From: Micromonospora antibiotica
GTDB taxonomy: Bacteria; Actinomycetota; Actinomycetes; Mycobacteriales; Micromonosporaceae
Assembly (NCBI RefSeq): GCF_017599305.1
Contig: NZ_JAGFWR010000001.1
Location: forward strand, 124,001-188,000
DNA: 64,000 bases
Direction of reading: 5' to 3'
Part shown: positions 40,532 to 47,108 of the stretch, piece after piece
Layout of the letters: the number at the start of each line of letters is the position of its first letter
Numbering within the stretch: the stretch's first letter is position 1
The notes under the pieces: generated by a model
Told to the model about the DNA's origin: nothing
Databases searched by the model: none
Seen by the model: only the letters and a program-made list of their open reading frames with translations
Made by a program: the position numbers and the translations under genes

Positions 40532-40861
40532 TCAGTGCGGCCCGGTGCCGTCCTGCCGCATGGCGATCTCCAGCCGGGCCTGGCTGCCCTCGGCCAGCTC
40601 GATCCGGGTGCCGTCGGGCAGCAGCACGGTGACCGCAGCGCCGTCCCGGCGGCGGGCACCCCACCACTCGGTGATCGTCTTGGCCGCCCCGACCCCGGAG
40701 AACACCAGCCCGATCACCGCGATCACCATCTCGGGCGACCGCTGCACCTGCACCGGCGACACACTGCCGTCGGGCCCCACGACACCGACCAGCGCGGCCC
40801 GCAGCTCCGCCGCCCAGCTCACGGCCTGCGCCCCGGAAACCTCCACCGTGGCGTTACCCAT
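40532..40861 (-). CDS. Small membrane protein resembling EACC1 (effector-associated component)
   Basis: A 109-residue protein, first gene of the CHAT operon. ATG 40861 has GGGGAGGG upstream on this strand. An N-terminal part (MGNATVEVSGAQAVSWAAEL) is followed by one membrane segment (SPEMVIAVIGLVFSGVGAAK, about residues 50-69) and a small strand-rich end (AAVTVLLPDGTRIELAE). This size and order recall the EACC1 proteins described beside caspase-like and STAND effectors in multicellular bacteria. The match is from memory of the layout, not a search. It may anchor the effector complex to the membrane. Confidence 0.6.
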   Translation of the reverse strand: MGNATVEVSGAQAVSWAAELRAALVGVVGPDGSVSPVQVQRSPEMVIAVIGLVFSGVGAAKTITEWWGARRRDGAAVTVLLPDGTRIELAEGSQARLEIAMRQDGTGPH

Positions 40862-41155
40862 CACCCGCGCCCTCCCCTGATGCGCCTGGTCAAGCCGGCC
40901 CAGGACCGCCAACGTCCGGACCAGGCCAGGCGATCCACGGTGGACCTTGGCGGCTACTGTACGTTTCGTTCGCGTCCCGGGGCCGCCCGGCGAACCCGGC
41001 TCAGGTGACGGCTTTCCGACTCACTGGCCGCGCCCCGACCCCGGCCACCGGGGGTAAGAACGAGGATGACCGTGTCACCGCCCCACGCGGGTGGTGCCAT
41101 GGTCCGACCCTCGGCAACCGCCGCGTCGGCCACCGGAGGCAGCAGGAGGAGCACA
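40862..41155. promoter_or_regulatory. Divergent promoter region between the CHAT operon and the long TPR gene
   Basis: About 294 bp separate two outward-facing genes. TACTGT at 40952-40957 is a -10-like hexamer on the plus strand without a clear -35. AGGAGGA at 41144-41150 is the ribosome binding site for GTG 41156. No other gene is visible. Confidence 0.4.
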
Positions 41156-42517
41156 GTGGGAGCGGGCATCGCGGACCGGGAACCGGCAGGACCACGCTCC
41201 GCCACTCCCACGGCGACGACCACGCTCGCCCGACACGTGGAGGTGCATCGGCTCGCGGTCGCCGGTCGTCAGCCGGAGATCGCCCGGAACGCCGGTAGGC
41301 GGGTGTGTCGGGTGTGGTTGCGTACCTCGCGGTTCGCCGACGTCGAGGCCATGGCCACCGCGACCCTGACCCTCGGCCCGCACGCCGGTTCCTTCTACGA
41401 CCGGGGTTGGGCCCGTCGTGCGACCGGTCGGCCGCAGCCGGCGCTGGAGGACTACCAGCAGGCCCTGACCATGTACCGCCAGGCCGGCCACCGGGGCAAC
41501 GAAGCCGCCACCCTCAACAACATCGGCCACGTGTACGACAGCCTGGGGGATCGGCGGCGGGCCCTGGACCACTTCCACCAGGCCCTGCCCATCCTGCGGG
41601 AGGTCGGCGACCGGGCCGGCGAAGCCGCCACCCTCAACAACATCGGCGGCGTGTACCACGGGCTGGGGGATCGGCGGCGGGCCCTGGACCACTACCACCA
41701 GGCCCTGCCCATCCTGCGGGAGGTCGGCGACCGGGCCGGCGAAGCCACCACCCTCACCAACATCGGCAGCGTGTACGACAACCTGGGGGATCGGCAGTGG
41801 GCCCTGGACCACTTCCACCAGGCCCTGCCCATCCTGCGGGAGGTCGGCGACCGGGCCGGCGAAGCCGCCACCCTCACCAACATCGGCCTCGTGTACGCCA
41901 ACCTGGGGGACCGGCGGCGGGCCCTGGACCACTACCACCAAGCCCTGCCCATCACCCGGGAGGTCGGCGACCGGGCCGGCGAAGCCACCACCCTCAACAA
42001 CATCGGCAGCGTGTACGCCAACCTGGGGGATCGGCAGCGGGCCCTGGACCACTACCACCAAGCCCTACCCATCCGGCGGGAGGTCGGCGACCGGGCCGGC
42101 GAAGCCGCCACCCTCACCAACATCGGCCTCGTGTACGCCAACCTGGGGGATCGGCAGCGGGCCCTGGACCACTACCACCAAGCCCTACCCATCCGGCGGG
42201 AGGTCGGCGACCGGGCCGGCGAAGCCACCACCCTCACCAACATCGGCCTCGTGTACGCCAACCTGGGGGATCGGCGGCGGGCCCTGGACCACTACCACCA
42301 GGCCCTGCCCATCCGGCGGGAGGTCGGCGACCGGGCCGGCGAAGCCACCACCCGGTACAACATCGCCATGATCCACCGGGCGGGCGGTGACCTCGACCAG
42401 GCGATCCGCGAACTCGAACACGTCGTCGACCTCGACCGGCAGGTCGACCACCCCGACCTCGAAACCGACACCGCTCTCCTCGAACAACTCCGCCGACAAC
42501 ACGCGGAAGAGCGCTGA
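41156..42517 (+). CDS. TPR protein, long form, inverted paralogue of 37396-38253
   Basis: A 453-residue protein starting at GTG 41156 (AGGAGGA at 5 nt). A short unique N-terminus is followed by the same conserved region as the short TPR gene (VEVHRLAVAGRQPEIARNAG), one atypical repeat, seven near-identical 40-residue TPRs spaced exactly 120 bp, and the terminal variant repeat (NIAMIHRAGGDLDQAIRELE). Repeats differ at only a few positions (LVYAN, SVYDN, GVYHG; PILRE, PITRE, PIRRE), chiefly on what would be the partner-facing helix. It probably acts as a sensor or adaptor for the neighbouring CHAT-STAND system. Nearly identical repeats imply recent expansion or gene conversion. Confidence 0.85.
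   Translation: MGAGIADREPAGPRSATPTATTTLARHVEVHRLAVAGRQPEIARNAGRRVCRVWLRTSRFADVEAMATATLTLGPHAGSFYDRGWARRATGRPQPALEDYQQALTMYRQAGHRGNEAATLNNIGHVYDSLGDRRRALDHFHQALPILREVGDRAGEAATLNNIGGVYHGLGDRRRALDHYHQALPILREVGDRAGEATTLTNIGSVYDNLGDRQWALDHFHQALPILREVGDRAGEAATLTNIGLVYANLGDRRRALDHYHQALPITREVGDRAGEATTLNNIGSVYANLGDRQRALDHYHQALPIRREVGDRAGEAATLTNIGLVYANLGDRQRALDHYHQALPIRREVGDRAGEATTLTNIGLVYANLGDRRRALDHYHQALPIRREVGDRAGEATTRYNIAMIHRAGGDLDQAIRELEHVVDLDRQVDHPDLETDTALLEQLRRQHAEER
41502..42360 (+). repeat. Seven near-identical 120-bp TPR-coding tandem repeats
   Basis: The phrase GAAGCC-(A/G)CCACC recurs at 41502, 41622, 41742, 41862, 41982, 42102, 42222 and 42342, exactly 120 bp apart. Neighbouring units differ by only a few bases each. 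A shorter array of the same unit lies inverted at about 37560-37970. Confidence 0.95.
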
Positions 42518-42673
42518 GGAAGGGACCCTGCCAACGCCCGGTACGGGGAAGCGAGCTGTCCTACATCGGCCGGACAGTGCGGTGCGTTGATTCCTGGCGA
42601 GAACACCTCCGGCCGCCGACGGCATCCACTGCGAGGGGAACTGCACGCTCGGATGTCGGTGGGATGCCCGGCT

Positions 42674-43363
42674 TCAGCCCGGCCATGACGTCGGGGGTGG
42701 GCCGAATGCGCGACGGGCGGCCCGGACGGCCAGAGTGGCGAGGGCGGCGTTGGCGCCGCCACCGATCACGGCACCCACGCCGAACGGTGCTACCCGACCG
42801 AGAACGATGATGCCCTGCTTGGTGCCGTACTTCGTGATGAAGTGCCTTCCCAGGACCTTGTTGATCTGGCGCAACGTTTCACCGGAGACCTGACCGACGA
42901 TCTGACGCCCCCAGTGTTGCCCCGTCCGTTCGGCGACCTTGGTGATGGTGGCGGAGCCGGAGCCGCCGAGCATGATTCCCATGACGATCGTCCGGCGGCG
43001 CTCGACCTCGTCGATGGGTACGCCGTGCACCTCGGCGATGGATAGCGCGAAGAGGGCGCTCAACTGAAGCGAGGAGAGGAACTCACCGCCCGACAGCGCC
43101 AGCGCGACTCCCGTGCCGACGCCGGGTGCGGCTGCGGCTCCCCCGACTGCGGCACCCGTGCCGGCCAGGGCGCTGACGTACATCCGCTCCAGGTTGCGGA
43201 TGACCTCTGCGGGGGTCGCCTCCGGGTTGCGCTGACGGGCGCGGGCGATGTTCTTGCGCACCAGAGGGCTTTGGAGGGTGATCGCCTTGTCCAGGAGATC
43301 GAGGACCCGCTGCCCGCCTCCGGCTACTTCCGGCACCGATCCGTCGGGGGCATCCGTCACCAT
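42674..43363 (-). CDS. EcsC-like hypothetical protein
   Basis: A 229-residue protein starting at ATG 43363 (GAGGAG at 8 nt). A helical N-terminal part (LLDKAITLQSPLVRKNIARA) is followed by glycine- and alanine-rich hydrophobic segments (ALAGTGAAVGGAAAAPGVGT, then FLSSLQLSALFALSIAEVHG), a charged loop (DEVERRRTIVMGIML) and a second glycine-rich stretch near the end. This resembles EcsC-family proteins with partial membrane association. The function of the family is poorly known. It lies beside the CHAT/TPR cassette and the XRE/DUF397 pair; a link to either is only positional. Confidence 0.55.
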   Translation of the reverse strand: MVTDAPDGSVPEVAGGGQRVLDLLDKAITLQSPLVRKNIARARQRNPEATPAEVIRNLERMYVSALAGTGAAVGGAAAAPGVGTGVALALSGGEFLSSLQLSALFALSIAEVHGVPIDEVERRRTIVMGIMLGGSGSATITKVAERTGQHWGRQIVGQVSGETLRQINKVLGRHFITKYGTKQGIIVLGRVAPFGVGAVIGGGANAALATLAVRAARRAFGPPPTSWPG

Positions 43364-43859
43364 TCGTCGAACTCCTCGATCCGGCCATCGTCCACTGTGA
43401 TCGCGATCAGCCAGGTTACGGCGGAACATGTCGCCGTTGCCAGGCCCGGATTCGGTCCACGCCGTACGGATGAGCGGCCGGTAGCTGTATGGCCATTCGC
43501 CTCCACCAGCGAAATCCTCTGTGGCGACTACCGGAAGAGGCAATTCTGGCCCTACAACTATCGCCTTCTATACAGAACGCGCCCGCTCCACGGAGACCTC
43601 GGCAGATCCGACTACCGGGCCTCACGACCGCCGCGCCCGCGTTGATCGACTCCATTGCGGCGGAGTTGGGGAATCTACCCGCCGGGATACCGCTACTTCG
43701 GCCCACGGGTTGTGGGCCGATCCAGATCTCGGGCGGCGGGGGTTCGTCGGTGCCCTCAGCGCCATCGTCGAACCTCGACAAGGTGGGAGAGCAGCGTGCC
43801 CCGGCCTCCGAGACGGGGGCCGGGGCAGATCACTGCCGCAGTCGGTACGAGGGGCAGCG
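43364..43859. other. 496-bp stretch without a convincing gene, possibly gene remnants
   Basis: No frame has a good start, ribosome binding site and family resemblance together. On the minus strand a frame from a TTG at 43781 (starting SRFDDGAEGTDEPPPPEIWI) and another running into 43543 each read like protein for a stretch and then break off, which suggests a decayed or frameshifted gene. A decayed satellite gene of the regulator cluster is one possibility. Confidence 0.35.
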
Positions 43860-44054
43860 TCAGTTGCTTTTGAGGGAGTCGACGAAGGTACGCCAGCCCT
43901 GGGCGTCGAAGGCGAGGGTGGGGCCGGACTTGTCCTTGCTGTCTCGGACGGCCACCCCGTTGCGGAGGTCGGCCACCTCGACGCACGCACCGCCGTTGGC
44001 GTCGCTGCGGGTGGACTTGCGCCACCCCGCACCGGTGAGATCCGGGTTCGACAT
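43860..44054 (-). CDS. DUF397 protein
   Basis: A 64-residue protein with the DUF397 hallmarks: N-terminal AGWRKSTRSDANGGACVEVA, then VAVRDSKDKSGPTLAF and a terminal WRTFVDSLKSN. Such proteins are encoded beside XRE regulators with a DUF5753 domain and are thought to modulate or antagonise them, as in WhiJ-like pairs controlling development and antibiotics in actinomycetes. It lies 8 bp downstream of its XRE partner and is co-transcribed. Confidence 0.92.
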   Translation of the reverse strand: MSNPDLTGAGWRKSTRSDANGGACVEVADLRNGVAVRDSKDKSGPTLAFDAQGWRTFVDSLKSN

Positions 44055-44062
44055 GTCAGCCT

Positions 44063-44890
44063 CTACTTCATCTCGTCGGCGATCCGCAGGATCAGCTTGC
44101 GGGACTCCGTTGGCCCCAAGGCCGCAGCCCGGAGTCGGTCCCACAGCCGATTGTAGGCCCGAACCGCCTCGGGACTGTCGAGGTAATCCGCGTCCGTGAA
44201 CGTCTCCAGGTAGACGACGTCCGAAGCGACTTCCTCCCCGAACCGGAGGATGATGAAGTTGAACGAGGAAACCACGTAGGTCTCGGCACCCAGCGGGAAG
44301 ACCTGGATGGTGACGTTCGGGCGGTTGGCGAGGGTGGCGAGCTGGGATAACTGGTCCCGCATTGCCTCCCGGTCGCCGAGGTTCCGCCGAAGCGCGGACT
44401 CGCTGAGAATGAAGCTCAGCTCCGGCCCGTCTGGGCGATCGATGACCTTTTGTCGCTCCAAGCGCACTGCGATTTGCCGCTCCACATCCTCGCTGTTGAT
44501 CAACGCCCGGATGTACGGCTCGGTCTGGAGGATGCCGGGGATGACCTCGGACTGGTACCAGCGGATCTCCGCCGCGTCCGCCTCCAGGTCGAGGTACTGC
44601 CGGAACCAGTCCGGCACCACGTTGCGGTACCCGCTCCACCGTCCGCGCTGCCTACCGGCGCGGGCGAGTTCCCGTAGCGGTTCGGCCTCCTCCGCCGACA
44701 CGCCGTAGAAGTCGAGCAGCAGCTTCAGGTCCGTAAGCCGGATGCCGGACTGACCCAGCTCCATCCGGCTGACCTTGCTCGATGCGGAGTCGATGACCTC
44801 CGCAGCCTCGTCCTGACTCTTGCCTGCCGCCTCGCGGGCTCGTCGGAGGGCGTTGCCGAGGCGACGTCGCTGGATCGTCGGGGTGACCAT
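44063..44890 (-). CDS. XRE-family regulator with DUF5753 domain
   Basis: A 275-residue regulator. The helix-turn-helix is LGNALRRAREAAGKSQDEAA to KVSRMELGQSGIR (about residues 10-50). The C-terminal DUF5753 domain runs from about 90 to 275 (WYQSEVIPGILQTEPYIRAL, SESALRRNLG, VTIQVFPLGAETYV). ATG 44890 is chosen: a GATACT -10 on this strand at 44897-44902 lies 6 nt before it, suggesting a leaderless transcript. The longer GTG start at 44959 has its Shine-Dalgarno overlapping the start codon. It pairs with the DUF397 gene. Operator-like repeats lie at 44939-44992. Confidence 0.9.
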   Translation of the reverse strand: MVTPTIQRRRLGNALRRAREAAGKSQDEAAEVIDSASSKVSRMELGQSGIRLTDLKLLLDFYGVSAEEAEPLRELARAGRQRGRWSGYRNVVPDWFRQYLDLEADAAEIRWYQSEVIPGILQTEPYIRALINSEDVERQIAVRLERQKVIDRPDGPELSFILSESALRRNLGDREAMRDQLSQLATLANRPNVTIQVFPLGAETYVVSSFNFIILRFGEEVASDVVYLETFTDADYLDSPEAVRAYNRLWDRLRAAALGPTESRKLILRIADEMK

Positions 44891-44938
44891 CCGGCGAGTA
44901 TCCCGCCACTGCCGCCCACGGCCCGGCGACACGCCGTG

Positions 44939-44992
44939 GGTTCCCAAATCAGTTGTCACCTCCTAGCATGCGTTTTTAGGTTCCTAAATTAG
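44939..44992. promoter_or_regulatory. Operator-like repeats between divergent regulator genes
   Basis: GGTTCCCAAATCAG (44939-44952) and GGTTCCTAAATTAG (44979-44992) are direct repeats 40 bp apart with two mismatches. The second also forms dyads TTAGG-TT-CCTAA (44976-44987) and CTAA-A-TTAG (44984-44992). The segment is AT-rich against the GC-rich background, fitting an autoregulatory XRE site. Confidence 0.6.
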
Positions 44993-45021
44993 GTAACTGG
45001 AGAGAATCTCGGGAGGTCCCC

Positions 45022-45243
45022 ATGGCTCGGCATGCGAAGAACCCGGTGCGCTCCCACCTGCTGGCGAGGCTCTGGCAGCCGTTCCGTCGGCGGGTGAACC
45101 CGCTCGACCGCCTCCGGCCAGCCACGAACCACGCCGAGCGCGTCGCGGCGTACCGGGTGACAGGGGTGGCGCGGGTGCCCGACCTGCCGGAACGGCCGCT
45201 GCTGACCCTGGCCGGGGAATACCGGGCGGGGTGCTGGTCGTGA
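45022..45243 (+). CDS. Small basic protein beside XRE regulators, 73 aa
   Basis: ATG 45022 follows GGGAGG. The 73-residue product (MARHAKNPVRSHLLARLWQP onward) is strongly basic in its first half and has no membrane helix or known motif. Its stop overlaps the next start (GTGA at 45240-45243). It is divergent from the XRE/DUF5753 gene across the operator-like repeats and so is probably controlled by it. The function is unknown. Confidence 0.6.
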   Translation: MARHAKNPVRSHLLARLWQPFRRRVNPLDRLRPATNHAERVAAYRVTGVARVPDLPERPLLTLAGEYRAGCWS

Positions 45244-45410
45244 CGGCGCGGCGCGGGCCCGACCACGACGACCGGGGCGAGCGGATCCAGGCGGCGGAAC
45301 GCGAGGCGGCGCGGCAGCGGATTCTCGCCCAGGCCGAGGCGGAGCGGATACCGGCCGAGGAGACCACCCGGGCGGTGCCGGACCGGCGGTGGCGTCGTGG
45401 ACGGCAGTGA
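45240..45410 (+). CDS. Small charged helical protein, 56 aa
   Basis: The GTG at 45240 overlaps the previous stop. The 56-residue product (VTARRGPDHDDRGERIQAAE onward) is a highly charged helix rich in Arg, Glu and Ala, ending RRWRRGRQ. Its end overlaps the start of the XRE-TPR gene (GTG 45397). It may be a small partner of that regulator; nothing more can be said. Confidence 0.5.
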   Translation: MTARRGPDHDDRGERIQAAEREAARQRILAQAEAERIPAEETTRAVPDRRWRRGRQ

Positions 45411-46596
45411 GCTGCTGCCGGTCGGCCGGCGGGTGGCGTACTGGCGGGGGCGGCGGAAGCTGTCGCAGCAGGTGTTCGCGGATCGGCTCGGCCGGTCGAA
45501 ATCCTGGGTGGACAAGATCGAGCGGGGTGTCCGGTCACTCGACAAGGTGTCGACGTTGCGGGACATCGCCGCCGTGCTGCGGATCGACACCGCCGTGCTG
45601 CTCGGTCGGGACGCGCGACCCGCCACGACGACCGCCCGGATCGAGGGGGTGGAGCGGATCCGGGCGGCCCTGTCGGCGTACGAGATGGCGCTCGGCCGAC
45701 CGGCGACCCGCCCGGCGGTGCCGGCCGGCCGGGTGGTGCGGGACGTCGGGCACGCCTGGGTGCAGTTCCAGCACGCCAGGTACCCGCAGGTGGTCGACGT
45801 GCTGCCGGGTCTGCTGGCCGGCGTGCAGCGGGTCGCCGCCGACGACCACGAGGCGAGCCGACCGCTGCTGGTGGAGGTGTACCGGCTCACCGCGTCGCTG
45901 CTGGTCAAGCTCGGTGAGGTCGACCTGGGTTGGCTGGCCGCCGATCGGGCGATGGCCACCGGGGCCGGCGATCCGCTGCTGGTCGCCGCCGCCACGGTGC
46001 AGCTCGGCCAGGTGTTCCGTGCCTCGGGGCGGGCCCGCGCGGCGGTGTCGGCGTCGCTCGCCGCCGCGTACCGGATCGCCCTGCTCGGCCCCGACGACGG
46101 TGGCCCCGGTGAGTTGTCGTTGTGCGGGGCGCTGCTGGTGCAGGCCGCGCTGGGGGCGGCCCGCCGGGGCGACGACCGCGCCACCGCCGACCTCCTCGAC
46201 GAGGCCGCCGGGATGGCCGCGCGGGTCGGCGAGGGCCACGACCACCACCGGACGGCGTTCGGGCCGACGGCCGTCGACCTCGCCCGTACCGCTGCCGCCC
46301 TCGACCTGGGCCACGCCGGGGAGGCGGTGGCCTGGCACGAGCAGGCGACCCGGCGGGACGCCTGGCAGTGGCTGCCGCTGGAACACCGGGCGGCGCACCT
46401 GGTCGACGCGGCCCGCGCCTACCTCCAGGCCGACGACCCGGCCAACGCCGGCCGGGTGCTCGCCGACGCCGACCGGATGGCCCCCGCCGAGGTACGCCAC
46501 CGACCCGCCGCCCGGGAGGTGCTCGCCCAGGTGGCCCGCACCCCGCACGCCCCGGCCACGATCGTCACGCTCGCCGCCGCCCTCGGGGTGACCTGA
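45397..46596 (+). CDS. XRE-family regulator with a TPR-like C-terminal domain
   Basis: A 399-residue protein. The N-terminal helix-turn-helix (RVAYWRGRRKLSQQVFADRL to SKSWVDKIERGVRSLD, about residues 12-50) is followed by a long all-helical region (about 85-390) with repeated TPR-like pairs (VEVYRLTASLLVKLGEVDLG, AVSASLAAAYRIALLGPDDG). This is the layout of actinomycete XRE-TPR regulators that sense small molecules or peptides. GTG 45397 lies inside the 3' end of the previous small gene, so it is translationally coupled. The target genes are unknown. Confidence 0.82.
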   Translation: MDGSELLPVGRRVAYWRGRRKLSQQVFADRLGRSKSWVDKIERGVRSLDKVSTLRDIAAVLRIDTAVLLGRDARPATTTARIEGVERIRAALSAYEMALGRPATRPAVPAGRVVRDVGHAWVQFQHARYPQVVDVLPGLLAGVQRVAADDHEASRPLLVEVYRLTASLLVKLGEVDLGWLAADRAMATGAGDPLLVAAATVQLGQVFRASGRARAAVSASLAAAYRIALLGPDDGGPGELSLCGALLVQAALGAARRGDDRATADLLDEAAGMAARVGEGHDHHRTAFGPTAVDLARTAAALDLGHAGEAVAWHEQATRRDAWQWLPLEHRAAHLVDAARAYLQADDPANAGRVLADADRMAPAEVRHRPAAREVLAQVARTPHAPATIVTLAAALGVT

Positions 46597-46598
46597 CC

Positions 46599-46805
46599 AT
46601 GACCGCGCCGCACCTGTCGCTGGCGCAGATCCGCAACCGGTTGATCCTCACCGCCCGCGCGGTCCTCCGCGCCCACCGGCCCGACCCGGACGGCTGCTGC
46701 CGGGTCTGCCGGGTCGCGGACTGCCGGGTGTCAGCCGCCGCCCGCGACGTCCTCGCCGCCGCCGCTGCCTGCCAGCCGCTCGGCGGACCCCACCACCCGG
46801 CATGA
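46599..46805 (+). CDS. Small Cys-rich protein, 68 aa
   Basis: The ATG at 46599 lies 2 nt after the XRE-TPR stop. The 68-residue product (MTAPHLSLAQIRNRLILTAR onward) has a Cys cluster, CCRVCRVADCRV, suggesting a zinc site, after a basic helix. Similar small Cys-rich proteins accompany XRE-TPR genes in this group as far as I recall. It ends the cluster. Confidence 0.6.
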   Translation: MTAPHLSLAQIRNRLILTARAVLRAHRPDPDGCCRVCRVADCRVSAAARDVLAAAAACQPLGGPHHPA

Positions 46806-47108
46806 AGCGCCGCTTGACCGCAGCAGCTCACCGCCCACGACCGGCGGCAGGGCACCGTCGCCCACCACGCTCAGCCCCGGGTCATCCTCGCGGGCGGACA
46901 AGCAGGGGCACGGCCCACGGAGTTGGTTCGGCCAGAAGTGATATGCCCAGCAGGCATAAATATGACTGCTGGGCATACCACTTCACGCAGACATGTCGGC
47001 CGCCCCGCGACACGCCCGGCCACCGCAGAGATCTTGGAGGGGAACGGCCCCAGAGGGGCCACTTTCCGCCAAGATCTCGCGGAGGTCCGCCGCGAGGACG
47101 GCAGCAGC
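46806..47108. other. 303-bp non-coding region with two large inverted repeats
   Basis: A 19-bp inverted repeat with one mismatch (46935-46953 with 46966-46984) encloses a 12-nt AT-rich loop. A second, nested structure spans 47028-47078: helix GAGATCTTGG/CCAAGATCTC, then GGAA/TTCC, then GGCCCC/GGGGCC around an AGA loop. No gene is convincing here. Possible explanations are a terminator for the minus-strand gene ending at 47109, a structured RNA, or a short mobile repeat. Confidence 0.65.

Noticed and set aside
41502..42360. Regularly spaced 120-bp repeats as a possible CRISPR array
   Set aside because: The units are contiguous, in frame and encode TPRs; there are no unique spacers and no cas genes.
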